Part shown: one piece after another, positions 50,690 through 62,590 of the stretch
Layout of the letters: each line of letters starts with the position of its first letter
How positions within the stretch are numbered: position 1 is the first letter of the stretch
Assembly (NCBI GenBank): GCA_030549775.1
Contig: CM060177.1
Coordinates: forward strand, 44,604,244-44,668,243
Length of the DNA stretch: 64,000 bases
Direction: 5' to 3'
From: Tamarix chinensis
Lineage: Eukaryota; Streptophyta; Magnoliopsida; Caryophyllales; Tamaricaceae
Notes under the pieces: generated by a model
What the model saw: only the letters and a program-made list of their open reading frames with translations
What the model was told of the DNA's origin: nothing
The model's database searches: none
Translations under genes and position numbers: made by a program

Positions 50690-52100
50690 TGATTTTCCTA
50701 ATAGAATCAAGAATATAATTATTAAAAAGCCTATTTAAGAACCCATTAGAAACCAAAAAACAAAATAAGAGGGCACATGTATAATCTAACCTGCTCCCAA
50801 GATTTATCATGCCAAGAGGAGAAAAGGACACGAATCTTAGATTTTTCTCTCAACCTTAACCCTACTTTGTTTAGAGAAAATAAAAGTGATTTAAAATTAA
50901 GATTAGGAAAATGAAAAAGGAAGAAAAATAGTTGAGAATATAGTGGAGGTGAAGGAGTTAAACCCTAGTTCAGCAGCAGCAGCAGCAGCAGCAGAAGAAG
51001 AAGAAGAAGAAGAAGAAGAAGAAGAAGAAGGTGTAAAATTTTGCAAAATTAACTCAAGAGAAAGAGAGAAGGGGGAAGCAAGTATTGGTGAGAGATAAAA
51101 TGAATTAGGAGGGAGGACTCCCAACCCTTCTATGGTGAAGAAAACAGAATGTGGAGAGGGAAAGAGTTGAATTAGGCAATGGGATGGTGGAGTGTGAGGC
51201 TAAATGTTTAAGGAGTTGGAATAATGAAGCATGGGTTGGTAGAGTAAGATTTCTAATGAAGAAAGGTCTAGGAAAGCTGAAAAAACCCCAAAGGGTCTTC
51301 ATACGCAGCTTAAAGGCATAGAAGACAGATGAAGAAATAGAGAAGATAATAGATAAGAGAAAAATAGCAAAAGTATTTTTTTAAGGGATTTTAATTAATT
51401 TAAAAGATTTAATAATCTAAATAATATGAAAATATTACCCACACAAGATAATGTGTTTCACAACACTAACATATTATAATCTAAGAGTTTTGAAATCATT
51501 GGATCAAGAATCAAAATAAAAATAAAACAGACCCTAGAATCACAAGCATCAGTTAACAAATTTCCTTAATTAGTCTACCAACGTATTATGGTTAAAGTGT
51601 CTATTTTTTGGAGTTATCCCCGTCGAATAGTACTAGTAGACTAATGAACATCCATTTATTGAACCTCCACATCAGTAGAGTGATGCCTCCCAAAATTCCC
51701 ATTTTACATAATTTTCCAAGTTTGTTCCAAAAATAAAGCCACTATGTTTATTATCAAATGAATTTTAAACACATTTTGAAGGATTTTACGAAGTGGTATT
51801 ATATTGAGTCATCTTACTATTAAGTTATTGTTCATAGTATTGTGCACCCTATCATTTGTTCTTAGCATTCATTGTTGTAGTAGTCAAGATTTGTAAATGT
51901 TATGTGATTATTACACATGACCCTGACAATGCGATCTCCCTCTATCTTGTTAAATAATATTCACTTACTATGTATTACTTGAAATTATTGTGAATGTTTG
52001 CATAGTGTGGTGCATACTTTCACACTCTATAAGTACACTCCAACCTACATCACCGCTGATTTTTTAGTACGCATTTGTCGCATAAATTATAATTAGTACC
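50690..52100. other. Purine-rich and AT-rich stretch with CAG/AAG microsatellite
   Basis: No gene is recognised. (CAG)8 passes directly into (AAG)12 at 50971-51030. The purine-rich 50880-51330 followed by AT-rich 51370-51420 recalls the inverted pyrimidine block and head of the long-LTR family (as in C), so a small inverted fragment of that family is possible but unproven. ORFs here are compositional. Confidence 0.45.
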
Positions 52101-52103
52101 CTT

Positions 52104-53222
52104 TTTAATACCCTAAAAATTTATTAAATTTTAATCTTGGTTAATAAAAATTTTAAACTATTCTAAATTCTAATTTTTAGGTCATTTTATTTTATTTTAG
52201 CCTAACCATAACCCCAAAGAACTGATAGAAAAATTTTAGATTAATTTAAAAAAATTTAAACCTAAACCTAATCCTAAATCTAAAAAAAATGTATTTTTCC
52301 CTTTTTATTTTCTCTCCTCTATTTTCCCTTTACTTATTTTTTTCCTTCATTCTTCTTCCTTGGGTTACACCCCAACTAGCTCGTTACCCTTCATTCTTTC
52401 TTTTCTTCTCTCCCAATATACGGCCCAACCCACTTCCCTTTCTTTTCTTTTCATCTTTTTCTTCCTTCCCACGTCGCCCCTATCTCTCTCTTCCTCTCCC
52501 TTTCCCCTTTCTTCTTTTAGTCAAAAAAGGCATCACCAAACCCCTACTCATAGTCATCCTTTCCTTTCTCAGCCATGCAACTTAGTCCCTATCACCCTAC
52601 CACTTTGCAACCCTATCCCGACACTAGCCCCTATACCCTTGCATTTTGCCTTACCTACCTTACACATCAAAACTAGCCCCACTCCTCCATGTCATCTTCC
52701 CCCTCCTAATTATACGTGCATGTATATATATACACACATGCTCGCCCTTCTCCTTCTCCTCTACCTTCTCCCTTCTTCCTCTTTTCTTTTCGCTCCCATT
52801 TGACCATTATCGAACCCCTCCCATCCTCATGTTATATTTTTTTTGCTCCTCGCCTCACCACCTGTCGTCGTCGTCGCTATTGTCGTCTCCCAGAATTTCC
52901 ATTGCCTTTCTTTCCTTCCTCATCTATACTTGCTTGACCTAACACCACACTCACTATGCCAAATCCCCTTCCTTTTTCCTCCTTTTCTCTCACATCCACC
53001 AGCCTCTCCTCTTTCTCTATGGTTCTGCTAGTAGCCACCTCCCATCCTCGATTGCCTCTACAATTCACCTCCACTACCCTATTATCACCCACCAACTCTA
53101 GCCCCACTTCCCTAATGCCAACCACTCTTAACCACCATCACTACCAACCACACCACCACCTACTACTAGCAAGTACACCACCACCAACTCCCACTCAGTT
53201 TAGCCTTCCATTTGGCTATTAA
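52104..53222 (+). mobile_element. Long-LTR family fragment E (head and pyrimidine block)
   Basis: It starts TTTAATACCCTAAAAATTTA, alignable with the start of A, and continues with the AT-rich head and a pyrimidine-rich block (52280-53222). The later family blocks are missing. It lies between the gag-type remnant G1 and the pol-type remnant G2. The overlapping Pro/Ser-rich ORFs (e.g. 52360-52803) are products of composition. Confidence 0.55.
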
Positions 53223-53389
53223 AGTCAAAAAAGCATAAGAAGTAAAAGTGGGCCACTCAGTTTAGAATCAACAAACTAAGTATAATCCCATCCAAAAACA
53301 TGCCCACACTGCCTAAACCACCCTTAACTCCCCCCAAGTCCGACGTGAAGGGCAAACAAAAAAAAAGGAGTTGGTGAGTTTAGTAGATT

Positions 53390-54679
53390 CAGAAATGTAA
53401 GGTACTTCAAGTTCCAAGGAGTAGGGAATTATCAAAATGAATTCCTTAATATAAGGCCACGACATTAGTGGAGGTTAACAAAGTTGCTCCCAAGGAAGAT
53501 TTTGAAGAAGGAGGCTCGACCCATGAAGAAGAAAAGGTGGAAGAAGTGCCCCTAAATGTAGGAGAAGCACTAATGCTAAGAGGATCTTAAATACAAATAA
53601 AATTAGGGTTGATGATGCCCAAATAGAGTTTATTTTTCAAACAAAATGAACCATATTTGGCAAGGCGTGCTCGCTCATTGTTTATGGTGAGAGTTGTGCT
53701 AAAGTTGAATCTTGCACTTTAGTTGGCAAGCTCGGTTTGTCTAACACTCCCTATGGCAAACTATAAAAACTACAATGGTTGAATAATGGTGGTGTTATGT
53801 AGGTAACCAATCAAATTTCCATATCCTTTTCGATTAAGAAAACATATCAAGACCAAGTCTTGTGTGATGTGGTCCCAATGGAAACTTGTCACTTACTATT
53901 TGGACGCCCTTGACAATATGATAAACACATAATACATGATGGGAGGAGGAATACCTACACTTAGAATTATGCCACGAAAAACATCATCCTAACACCTTTA
54001 AAGACCACCCATCAATGGGAGGAGGTGAAAAACATGCATCTAGGGCCATTATAAAGGGAAACATGATGTTATTATTGTTATTATTAGTAGAGAATGTAGA
54101 GGGAAACCAATAGACCCTTGGATTAAGGTTATTTTAGAAGGGTTAGAGTATGTTTTTCCTTGGGATCTCCCTCATGTGTTACCCCCATACCAGGTATAGA
54201 GTACCAAAATAGATCTTGTACCAGGTGTTGTCCTCCCCAATAAGGGTGCCTATCATTATAATCCCAAAGAATCTATGGAGCTTCAAAAATAAGTGGAAGA
54301 ACTACTATATAAGGGATTCATTCAAGAATCCCTTAGTCCTTGTGTGGTACCAACTTTTTCTAGTACCAAAGAAGAATGGAACTAAGAGGATTTATGTTGA
54401 TAGTAGAGTTATTAACAATATCACTATCAAGCATAAGTATCCCATACCTAGGCTTGATGACTTGCTTGATTGTTTGAATGGAGCATCTCTTTTTTTAAAA
54501 ATTTTCTTAGGAGTGGCTACTATCAAATACGAATGAAAGGAGGTGATAAGTGGAAAACAACATTTGAAACCAAACATGGATTATATGAATGGATGATAAT
54601 GCCTTTTGGTTTTTCACATACTCCTAGTAACTTCATGATACTTATGAATGAGGTAATTAGGCCTTTCATTTGCCAATTT
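53390..54679 (+). pseudogene. Gypsy protease/reverse transcriptase remnant (G2)
   Basis: Pieces in order: a zinc-knuckle relic FKFQGVGNYQNEF in which Cys and His positions are lost, an Asp/Glu-rich linker, the protease tail QVLCDVVPMETCHLLFGRP with HIIHDGR, the pre-RT segment EGLEYVFPWDLPHVLPP, then RT. RT reads VPKKNGTKRIYVDSRVINNI, KYPIPRLDDLLDCLNGASLF, RSGYYQIRMKGGDKWKTTF and GLYEWMIMPFGFSHTPSNFM, ending LMNEVIRPFICQF. The catalytic YFDD box that should follow is cut off by the copia LTR starting at 54680. Frameshifts occur near 54370 and 54490 and stops are frequent. This is Ty3/gypsy pol; its lineage need not match the gag of G1. Confidence 0.85.
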
Positions 54680-56580
54680 TGAAAATACCCTAGATGGGGG
54701 TGAATAGGGTTTTATGGAATAGAAATGATAGAATAAAAATTTACACACAATGTAGAGTGGTTCAAGAGTAAATTGATATTTACATTCACCATCAAAAGGT
54801 TATCCCTTTAAGATTTTGAAATAGTAATGCATTTTTATTGATGATTACTCCTATCTCTATTTATAAGCCTTACAATCTCAATGACCATCTAAGTGACCAT
54901 CTAAGAGATGATTAAAACCTTAACCTATTTATCTTCTCTAGAATCTCCACAAAAATCTCTTAAGATGATAGGCAAATACTTACTAACCCCATGAGGTGAA
55001 TTTTGTGAAGATGTTGAGATTATAAATAATTCTTACCAATAATATAAGATACGAAAGTGTAGAACTTTGGATGAGATGTAATCTACCTATATGTAATAAT
55101 AGATATTACAATTTGGGAATAGTTCTAGATAAGATAATGAGCAAAGTGTACTTTTTAGTAAAATCTAAGAATATGAAAGTTTAGAAATTTTTAGTGGGAA
55201 ATTGAATGATTTAAGAGTAAGAGATTAATTTCACAATAAATGTTATTAAAATTTTGATTTTAATAAATAAAAAGGAACTTTATCTATAAGGGTTTCATTA
55301 ATCGTATAGCTATTGGATACAAAATCTCAAAATATATATCGGCCAAGGGGTAGAAAATCAGCATTTAATCCTCACAAATTGATCGATATAGATGAACCAA
55401 TCAATTGGTTGTACGACCAGTGGATCAGTCTTTCGAACCAATAGATTGTTTATGTTCAAACTAAAAGTGGAAATTTACCATTGTGACATCCAATCGATTG
55501 GTTTATTCAAACTAGTCGATTGATTATGTGTAGTGCATAGTTGGTCTTATGATTATATATAAATAGTGACATAGTATGGTAAGATCAATCTATGTGTTAA
55601 TTTTACCATTTGATTGGTTTAGCAAAACTAGTTGAGGTATTTAAATAGAGATGAATGGGTTTCTACAGGAATAAACCCATGAACTGGTTGGTCAAAACAG
55701 TTCGTTGGTTTCCTCAAACCAATCGATCAGTTTGGAAAAACTAATCGATATGTTTAAATAGAAACAAACATGTTTCTACAGAAATAAAATCTATGGACTA
55801 GTTGGGCAAACTAGCTGATTAGTTTCCTTAAAATAGTCGATCAGTTTGACAAAATTAGTTGATGTGCTTAAACATAGGTTAATAGGTTTCTATAAGAATG
55901 AAACCCATGGACTCATATGTGAAACTAGCCAATCGGTTTTCTCATACCAGTCGATCGATTTCTCAAAACCAACAATGAGTTTAAATAGAGACCAAGGGGT
56001 TTCTATGGGAATGAAACCCATTGGCTGGTTGGTCAAACCAATTGATTGGTTTGAAATATACGATCGATCAGTTTGCTGCACCAGTTGATCCATCTGAGTT
56101 TAACTCATTTTATGCCTTTGATTAAACTAAATCAGTCAATCAGTCTGGAGGCTAGTCAACTGGTTCTAAATGGAACAAACCATTTGGTTTTAAAAACACT
56201 TTTGAATATTAAAGAAATCAAGATCAACATTGAGTTCTTATAAAATGAATTTAAATCAAGTGTTTTAATAAATGTTTTAAAGAATTTTAATTAAAATATG
56301 AACTTTGATCAACTTAACTCCTTACATAAAACCTAAGACTTATGAAATATTATCCTTAACCTTCAAGTCTTGGTTATCTTCCTTATTTTGTTTATGCGCT
56401 TGGAAACTTGATTGCTCTTTTAAATTTGCACATTTAGAGAATGCTTTGACTAGATGTGTTTCTATTTATTTGTATGTCAATTATTTTATATGAAAACTTA
56501 AACAAACGTATTAGTTATTAAGATTCATTTGTTATCATCAAAATAAAGATAATAATAGTGTTTGACATTTAAGGTCAACA
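54680..56580 (-). repeat. 3' LTR of the copia element (1901 bp)
   Basis: In sense orientation the LTR starts TGTTGACCTT (56580), just after the polypurine tract, and ends CATCTAGGGTATTTTCA (54680). A TATA-like CTTATAAATAGAG (54867) and a polyadenylation signal ATCAATAAAAATGC (54835) lie near its 3' end in the right order. The interior 55370-56180 is packed with short motifs of the type AATCGATTGGTTT / AAACCAGTCGAT. Confidence 0.82.
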
Positions 56581-56596
56581 ACCTCCCCCTTTTTAT
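56581..56596 (-). promoter_or_regulatory. Polypurine tract of the copia element
   Basis: The minus strand reads ATAAAAAGGGGGAGGT, ending directly at the TG of the 3' LTR. This is the plus-strand primer site typical of SIRE and other plant copia elements. A similar AAAAGGGGGAG occurs about 120 bases upstream. Confidence 0.8.
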
Positions 56597-57117
56597 AATG
56601 ACAAACAAAAAGTGCATGATTGTAAATGTTGAAGTGTAATGAGTATGTGGTAGGTAATACATCTACTAATTATGCAACTTTTAATCCAAACTCTCGAATT
56701 CTCTCCCCCTTTTGACATTAGCAAAAGGTATTAAGATAGAATATTCTAGAAGTAGATGTGATAAACAATCACCATATGAGGAAGGGAAAATCCCTCTTCA
56801 CATGTGTGTATATAGGATTATGCATAAGTATACGTGATGGGAAGACATAGAATATTCCTCCTGAGCTAGACATAATTGATAGCTTGTAGGTGATTTAAAA
56901 AAAATGAATGAACAAATAGTATAATATATAACTAGAAGTGATAGATATGAGAGAGAGAAAAAAGGTCAATATCTCCTTAGTAATTAGCAATGATTAATTC
57001 ATGAGATAGATGACATACAAGAAATATAGGTTGAAGAATAAGACTATGATGAAGCTAAACGTAAGATAAATGTACAAGGTTTGCTCAAGGGAGACTAGTG
57101 GTAGGCAAGGCTGAGGG

Positions 57118-57163
57118 TGCAGCTCAAGTGGTGATGGCAGGCATGGACTGGATTTCGAAGTCC
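57118..57163 (+). repeat. Possible tRNA-derived SINE head (A and B boxes)
   Basis: TGCAGCTCAAGTGG (57118-57131) resembles a polymerase III A box and TGGATTTCGAAGTCC (57149-57163) a B box, at a spacing usual for tRNA-derived SINEs. No cloverleaf, poly(A)/T tail or target duplication was found. Confidence 0.25.
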
Positions 57164-57607
57164 TCACTTTTAGTGTCTTTTAAGCTAGATGTCTTAACCG
57201 CAACACATTATCCTAGTAGTCTTAGTGAGTGACTCATTAAAGACAAGATCAGAAGAAGAAGGAGTGTCATGATTAGCTACGGTAAGAGTAGTGCAATGGT
57301 CCTCATGGAAAAAATCAATCCTTGGAAGAGTGTCCATATGATCCTCATGATGTGATGCAAAGTCCGTTGTATCTAAGAGTGTAGCACATGAAACTCTATC
57401 TTCATGATGCTCTATGTTTTCTCAATGGAGGTAAGCATCCCAATGATAATGGTATGTTAGTTGGAGAAAAAGCCTCATCTAATGGAGGTAGTAGATCGTC
57501 TTCCCCATGTTGTGAAGACTGTGGTCTTGATGATGTAGAGAGGTGACAAATGCGATGTAATAAGGTAAGAGCCTTAGGTTCAAGCTTAAGTGTCTAGCAA
57601 TCTATAC

Positions 57608-58683
57608 TCATCTGATATCCCATTCTGTGAAAGGTAAATACATCCAGGATGTCAAGCCCATTGTGTAAATAAAATGGGGTGGGTAGAAATCTCCAAGTTT
57701 AACTTTGAAGTCGTGAAGACTTAGTGTAATAAGAGAGCCATACCCAAGGGCTGCTTGACTATGCCCAGCCATATGGGATATGTGTCGAAAGATGTTAGCC
57801 TTAAAGCATATAGGGGTAGAGGAGAGAATGTGACCTACCCCATACCAATCATTGAGAGTCATATCTTCCCTTAACCTTGCTCTAGGAAAGAGAATGAAGG
57901 ATACCATGTAGTAACACACCCGCTTGAAGGGTGGTAGGTAATAAAAGCTAGTAGTATCTCCATAGAAAAAATAGCAATGATGCATGTCTAATAGAATCTC
58001 ATCGAGAATCGTGGTATGCATCTACTTTGTATAAGTCATGCCACACTCGATGTTGTATTTAGTTCTTAGAATTCATGCTAGCCTAGCCTCATCTAATATA
58101 TTAGGAACACTTAATACATGAGTGGTGACGGTACTTCCCATAATATGAACTATGAGATTTACATAGAAAAGTTGAACTATGTCAAGGAATACTAGATTTC
58201 TAAGAATGAAAAGAGGGAGAAGGGGAAGGTGAAGGTCAAAAGGAGTACATGAAGGAAAGCTTGAATTGATTATTTCATGATCTCATATCAACGTTTTTCC
58301 CTGGGTGTACTTTCTTTTTGTAAAAGTATTTGATCTAGCATTGTTGATCTTCTATAGTCTGGAAGATGGTCGGTAAAATAAGAAGATGTCTCTGTAGTCC
58401 TAACTAAGCAAGATGTAGAGAGGATAGGTGACTTGATGGATAAGGAAAGATTAGGACAATCAGTGGTCCTAGAACAAGGCAGAGATGGGCAACTAGCTTC
58501 TTCCAGAGAAGAGGAAGAAGATGAGGATGCTTGAGATGGAGAGTGGTAAGTTGAAGTAGTGGGTTCTTCAATGTGAATTATTATCTGAGCCAATCGACCT
58601 GATTGTTGATGAGATTGTTTAGTGGGAGGAGCAGCAACACCCCCATGAATGGTGGTGGAGACAGTTGATTTCCTCTTTATCAT
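57608..58683 (-). pseudogene. Extra ORF downstream of copia pol, plant-transposon-protein-like
   Basis: The first piece (58683-58288) is Ser/Thr/Pro-rich, with SQASSSSSSSLEEASCP. A frameshift leads to a second frame that runs from about 58250 to 57608 with two in-frame stops and reads ILRNLVFLDIVQLFYVNLIV, TILDEILLDMHHCYFFYG, LREDMTLNDWYGVGHILSST and MAGHSQAALGYGSLITL. The pattern (Asn-Leu-Val..FYVNL, a D..TLNDWY.V.HIL segment, LGYGSLIT) resembles the 'putative plant transposon protein' domain of plant retroelement-associated ORFs. Its place between pol and the polypurine tract is where SIRE elements carry an env-like ORF. I see no convincing membrane anchor. Function unknown. Confidence 0.55.
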
Positions 58684-59210
58684 TTCACCTCAACAAGAAG
58701 AATTCAAAATGATAGGGCATAAGTGAGAAACAAGGAAGTTTATGAGTGATAATTTTCACAAATGATGAGAAACAAGGAAAAATAATGCACTTTTGTGTGA
58801 AATTATCTAAGGGAGTACAAATAAAACCCTAATTTATCCTTTAGGTGAGTTTATTAAAGTTCAATTAGACAAATGTAAAAGTTAGGTATTTAATAAATTA
58901 CCTAGATTCAAGTTAGTGAGAGTGAAATCAATGGAGATTGTAGTTGAGAAATGATTATGTGTCATTGATTTGACCTTGAGAAGTTTTATTTTTTGTGTTT
59001 TGATGAAGGTTTGATTAATTTAAAAGAGAGAGTGGGAAGTGGCAAAGAGGCACCAACAGGTCTAGAAAAACCAGGGTCAAATATTTGGCTGAAAATATGA
59101 GGGTCTTATCTATATGTCCAATGAACTAGTCGACTGGTTAAGTATATTAGTTTATTTTTTATGATAACAATCGATTGGTATTGTTCATCCAATCAATTTC
59201 TTCCACTTAT

Positions 59211-59754
59211 AGTATGTTTGGATCGGGGTGAATCGAAGTGAGGATAAATATTAAAAATTAACCTAGGTGAAGGGAATGGAGGTGAATTAAAGTCGTAAAT
59301 TAAAGTGAGGGTAAATATTAAAAATTAACCAAGGTGAAGGGAATGGAGGTGATTCAAGGTTAATGTTTTAAAATGTTGTTTGAATGATATTAATCTAACC
59401 TGGGTGAATCGAGGTGAATGTTTTAAAATTTTTATTTGGATTGAGGTGAATGAAGGTTAAAAAATAAAACAAATAAAGGACGAGACGCGTAACTAGAGAG
59501 AGTGGACGAGAAGATGATGGTGATTTAATTGATATAAATTAGGGGCATTTTTGTCCAGTCAAGTCAAAATATTATTTATATGTTAACTTTCACCTCCCTT
59601 ACCCCCAAAATCAAGGGTTAAAAAATGAAGTTAATTAGGGTGAGTAGGGGTTAAATTTTAACCCCTATTCACCTCGTCAAGGTTAATAAAATTAGTCCCC
59701 AAATGGAGTGAAACAATTAATTCACCTCCTTTCACCCTATAACAAACAAACCAT
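59211..59754. mobile_element. MITE-like insertion in the copia element
   Basis: The segment opens ATGTTTGGATCGGGGTGAA and closes TTTCACCCTATAACAAACAAA, an imperfect inverted match. GTGAATCGAGGTGAA-like words recur throughout, and a block of about 70 bp is repeated in tandem (59236-59300, 59310-59360: AAATATTAAAAATTAACC and GGTGAAGGGAATGGAGGTGA). TGTTTGGAT-type ends recall Tourist/Harbinger MITEs. The target duplication was not resolved. Confidence 0.4.
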
Positions 59755-60426
59755 TATGTTAGACACAAACCAGTAATGATTTTATCTCTTCTATTTATAC
59801 TAAATGGACCTCTTAACCCATCGACTGGTTTTTCAACTCGTCAACTATTTTGCTTAGTCAAGTTATATTTTTAGTTTTTCAAATCCCTTTGATTGAGAGT
59901 CATAATCCCATTTTTTTATTAAACATATAGGAGAGATATAATTTTATTCAATGGTCATATAGGTCTTGTTTCGAATTAAATTTATGCAATTTTTAGGCTA
60001 AGTTTTTGTGATTTGATTATTTTCATGGTTAATCCATACCTCTTTTAAAATTTTCATAATATTAGGAGAGATATAATTTTATTCATAGAAATATAATTCT
60101 AAGTTCTCTCCTAATTGTTGTGAATCTTTCTTTATTCAATGGATTAATGAATATGTCCCTCCATTAATGTAATGTATCTACAAATTCTACACTTACATCT
60201 CCTTTTTCATCATGATCTCTTATGAAGTGATGCCTTATGTATATATGTTTAGACTTAAAAGAGATTTTTAGTGAGACATATAGCATCAGTGTTTTCACAT
60301 CTAATTAAATTTTTATTCAAGTTTAAGCCCATAATCACTTAATTGATGTTTCACCCAGATTATTTGTGTACAACAAGCACCAGCTACTATATATTATGCT
60401 TCGGGTGTAGAAAGTGCTAAAATGGA

Positions 60427-61700
60427 TTAGTTCTTGCTATGCCAACTATCTAATGATTCTCTATGAAATTGGCAGGTACCCAAAGTACTTTTTCTATCAG
60501 CTTTATATCCTATAAAATCAACGTCGGAATATCCTATTAAATATATAAGAGTATCACTAAGATAAAATAGTCCTAGGTTATATGTGCCAATAAGATACAT
60601 AAGGATTCTCTTGATCGTAGTCATGTGAGATTCCTTATTATTACATTGAAACCTAGAAAATAATCATACACTAAATATGATATCTAGTATAGATTCTATA
60701 AGATAAAGAAGTGATTTGATCATACCTCGATATTGCTTTTGATCAACTAGCTTACCTTTACCATCTATGTCAAGATTTGTGGTAGTAGTCATAGGTGTAC
60801 TACAAGGTTTTCTCTCATTCATTCGAAACTTCTTCAGCAGTTCTTTTATGTACTTTTCTTGGTTGACAAATATTTCTTCCTTTGATTTCTTGATTTTCAG
60901 TCTAAGAAAGTAGGTCAACCCACCCATCATGTTAATTTCAGACTCACTACACATTAAGGTATAAAAGTCCTTGCATATAGACTCATTAATAGCACTGAAT
61001 ATTATGTCATCATCATATATTTATACAAGCACTAATTCCTTTTCGGTTTTCTTTAGAAAAAGTGTTCCATAAATTTTACCCCTTTAAAAAAATCTAATAG
61101 AAATTTACTCAACCTTCCATACCAGGCTTCATAAGCTTATTTTAAACCATAAAGTGCCTTGTTGATTTTATAAATATGGTTAAATTTTCATTCATTTTCA
61201 AAATACGGTGGTTGATTAACATATACCTTTTCTTCAATAAAACAATTAAGGAAAGCACTTTTGACATCTATTTGACATAATGTAAATCACCTGGATGATG
61301 TAAATGCAAGAAACATACGTATAGCCTCGAGTCTAGCTATAAGGCCAAAGGTTTCCTCAAAATCAATGCATTTATTTTTCTTATATCTTTGGCAACCAAT
61401 CAGGCTTTATTTCTAACCACAACTCCCCCTTCATCTAGCTAATTTTTAAAGAGCCATTTAGTCCCAATGATGGGCTTATTTGGAGGCAAGGGAACTAATT
61501 CCCAAACTTAATTTTTCTCAAATTAGTTAAGCTGATATTACATTGCCATGATCTAGTTTTCATCATTCATGGCTTTCAAGTGAGACTTAGGTTTAATTTG
61601 AGATAGAAATGTTAAATGATTATAAATTTTACCTAGTGAGGATCTTATTGCAACTCCTCTCTTTGGATTGCCAATGATGAGCTCTTAAGGATATCCATAG
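60427..61700 (-). pseudogene. Copia reverse transcriptase and RNase H remnant
   Basis: The minus strand reads, with frame changes, RNKA near 61420, then MSKVLSLIVLLKK (relic of the MDVKSAFLNG region, 61260), a DDDIIF relic of the YVDDIIF catalytic box at 61010, and INMMGGLTYFLRLKIKKSKE. After these come FVNQEKYIKELLKKF, CSTPMTTTTNLD, VDQKQYRGMIKSLLYL and the RNase H part MTTIKRILMYLIGTYNLGLF with YSDVDFIGYKADRKST. The RNase H DADFAGD-type motif reads DVDFIGY. Many frameshifts and stops make it inactive. Confidence 0.85.
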
Positions 61701-62590
61701 GCATATCTCCATGCTCTAGGAAAGTCCTATCTCACTTCATCCTCTTGCTAATTGATTTGAGGATCTTCATCTTTCTCTTCTTTTATTCCTGGCATGACGT
61801 CATTTTCCAGCAAGCACTCAACTTGAATGGGAGGACCTACTTCTTTCTCATGTTTTTTCTGCACACTAGAGCAAGATTAATCAAAATCAACATGTATGGA
61901 TTCTTCAACTAAAATTGTTCATTTATTGAAGATCCGGCAAGCTTATTGTGTAAAGATTAGCCAATGCAGATACATTCATCCGCCTTAGATTTAAACTTAC
62001 CCAGCTTTCTTTTTTCATTGTTAAGGAAAAAGCATTTGTAACCAAATGTGTGTAAATAACTCACATTTGGTTTCTTACCTTTGTAGAGCTCATAGGGTAT
62101 TTTTTTCAAGATGGACCTTATGAGTACCCTATTCATTATGTAGTTTGTAGTGGCAACAACTTTGGCCCAAAATAATTTTTGAAGCTTGGGGTCACATAGT
62201 ATGGTTCTTGTAACCTTCTCTAAGGTTCTATTTTTTCCCTTCCACCACACCATTTTATTGTGGTGTTCCTGGTGCCGAAAAGTTACATGAATATGACATA
62301 CTCAAACTCCTTTTCATGATCACTATTTATAGCATAAATCATAGCTCCTTTTTTTACTTGAATTTTCTTAGCAAGAATAATAAAAGCTTCAAAAGCATCA
62401 TCTCTAGTAGAAAAAAGATAATGTCCAAGTATAATGTGACTAGTGCATACCTATAACTACCCATACTACGGGTCCTAGTAGATCTGAATAGATCCATATG
62501 CAATAACTCAAGTGGTTGATATTTGATCAAAACATTTTTAGGTTTGAAGGTAACTTGATATTATTTCCCTTGTTGACATATATCACATAA
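61701..62590 (-). pseudogene. Copia integrase remnant
   Basis: The best piece (62253-61957) reads VWWKGKNRTLEKVTRTIL, KLFWAKVVATTNYIMNRV, RSILKKIPYELYKGKKPNVS and LHTFGYKCFFLNNEKRKLGK. These are the C-terminal part of the integrase core (from the NRTLQ.M.RTML region) and the GYKCF block that follows. The upstream DDE positions fall in frame-broken sequence (62260-62590). Confidence 0.82.

Noticed and set aside
55846..56093. Small ORFs in the copia LTR
   Set aside because: They are translations of the reiterated AATCGATTGGTTT motif on both strands.
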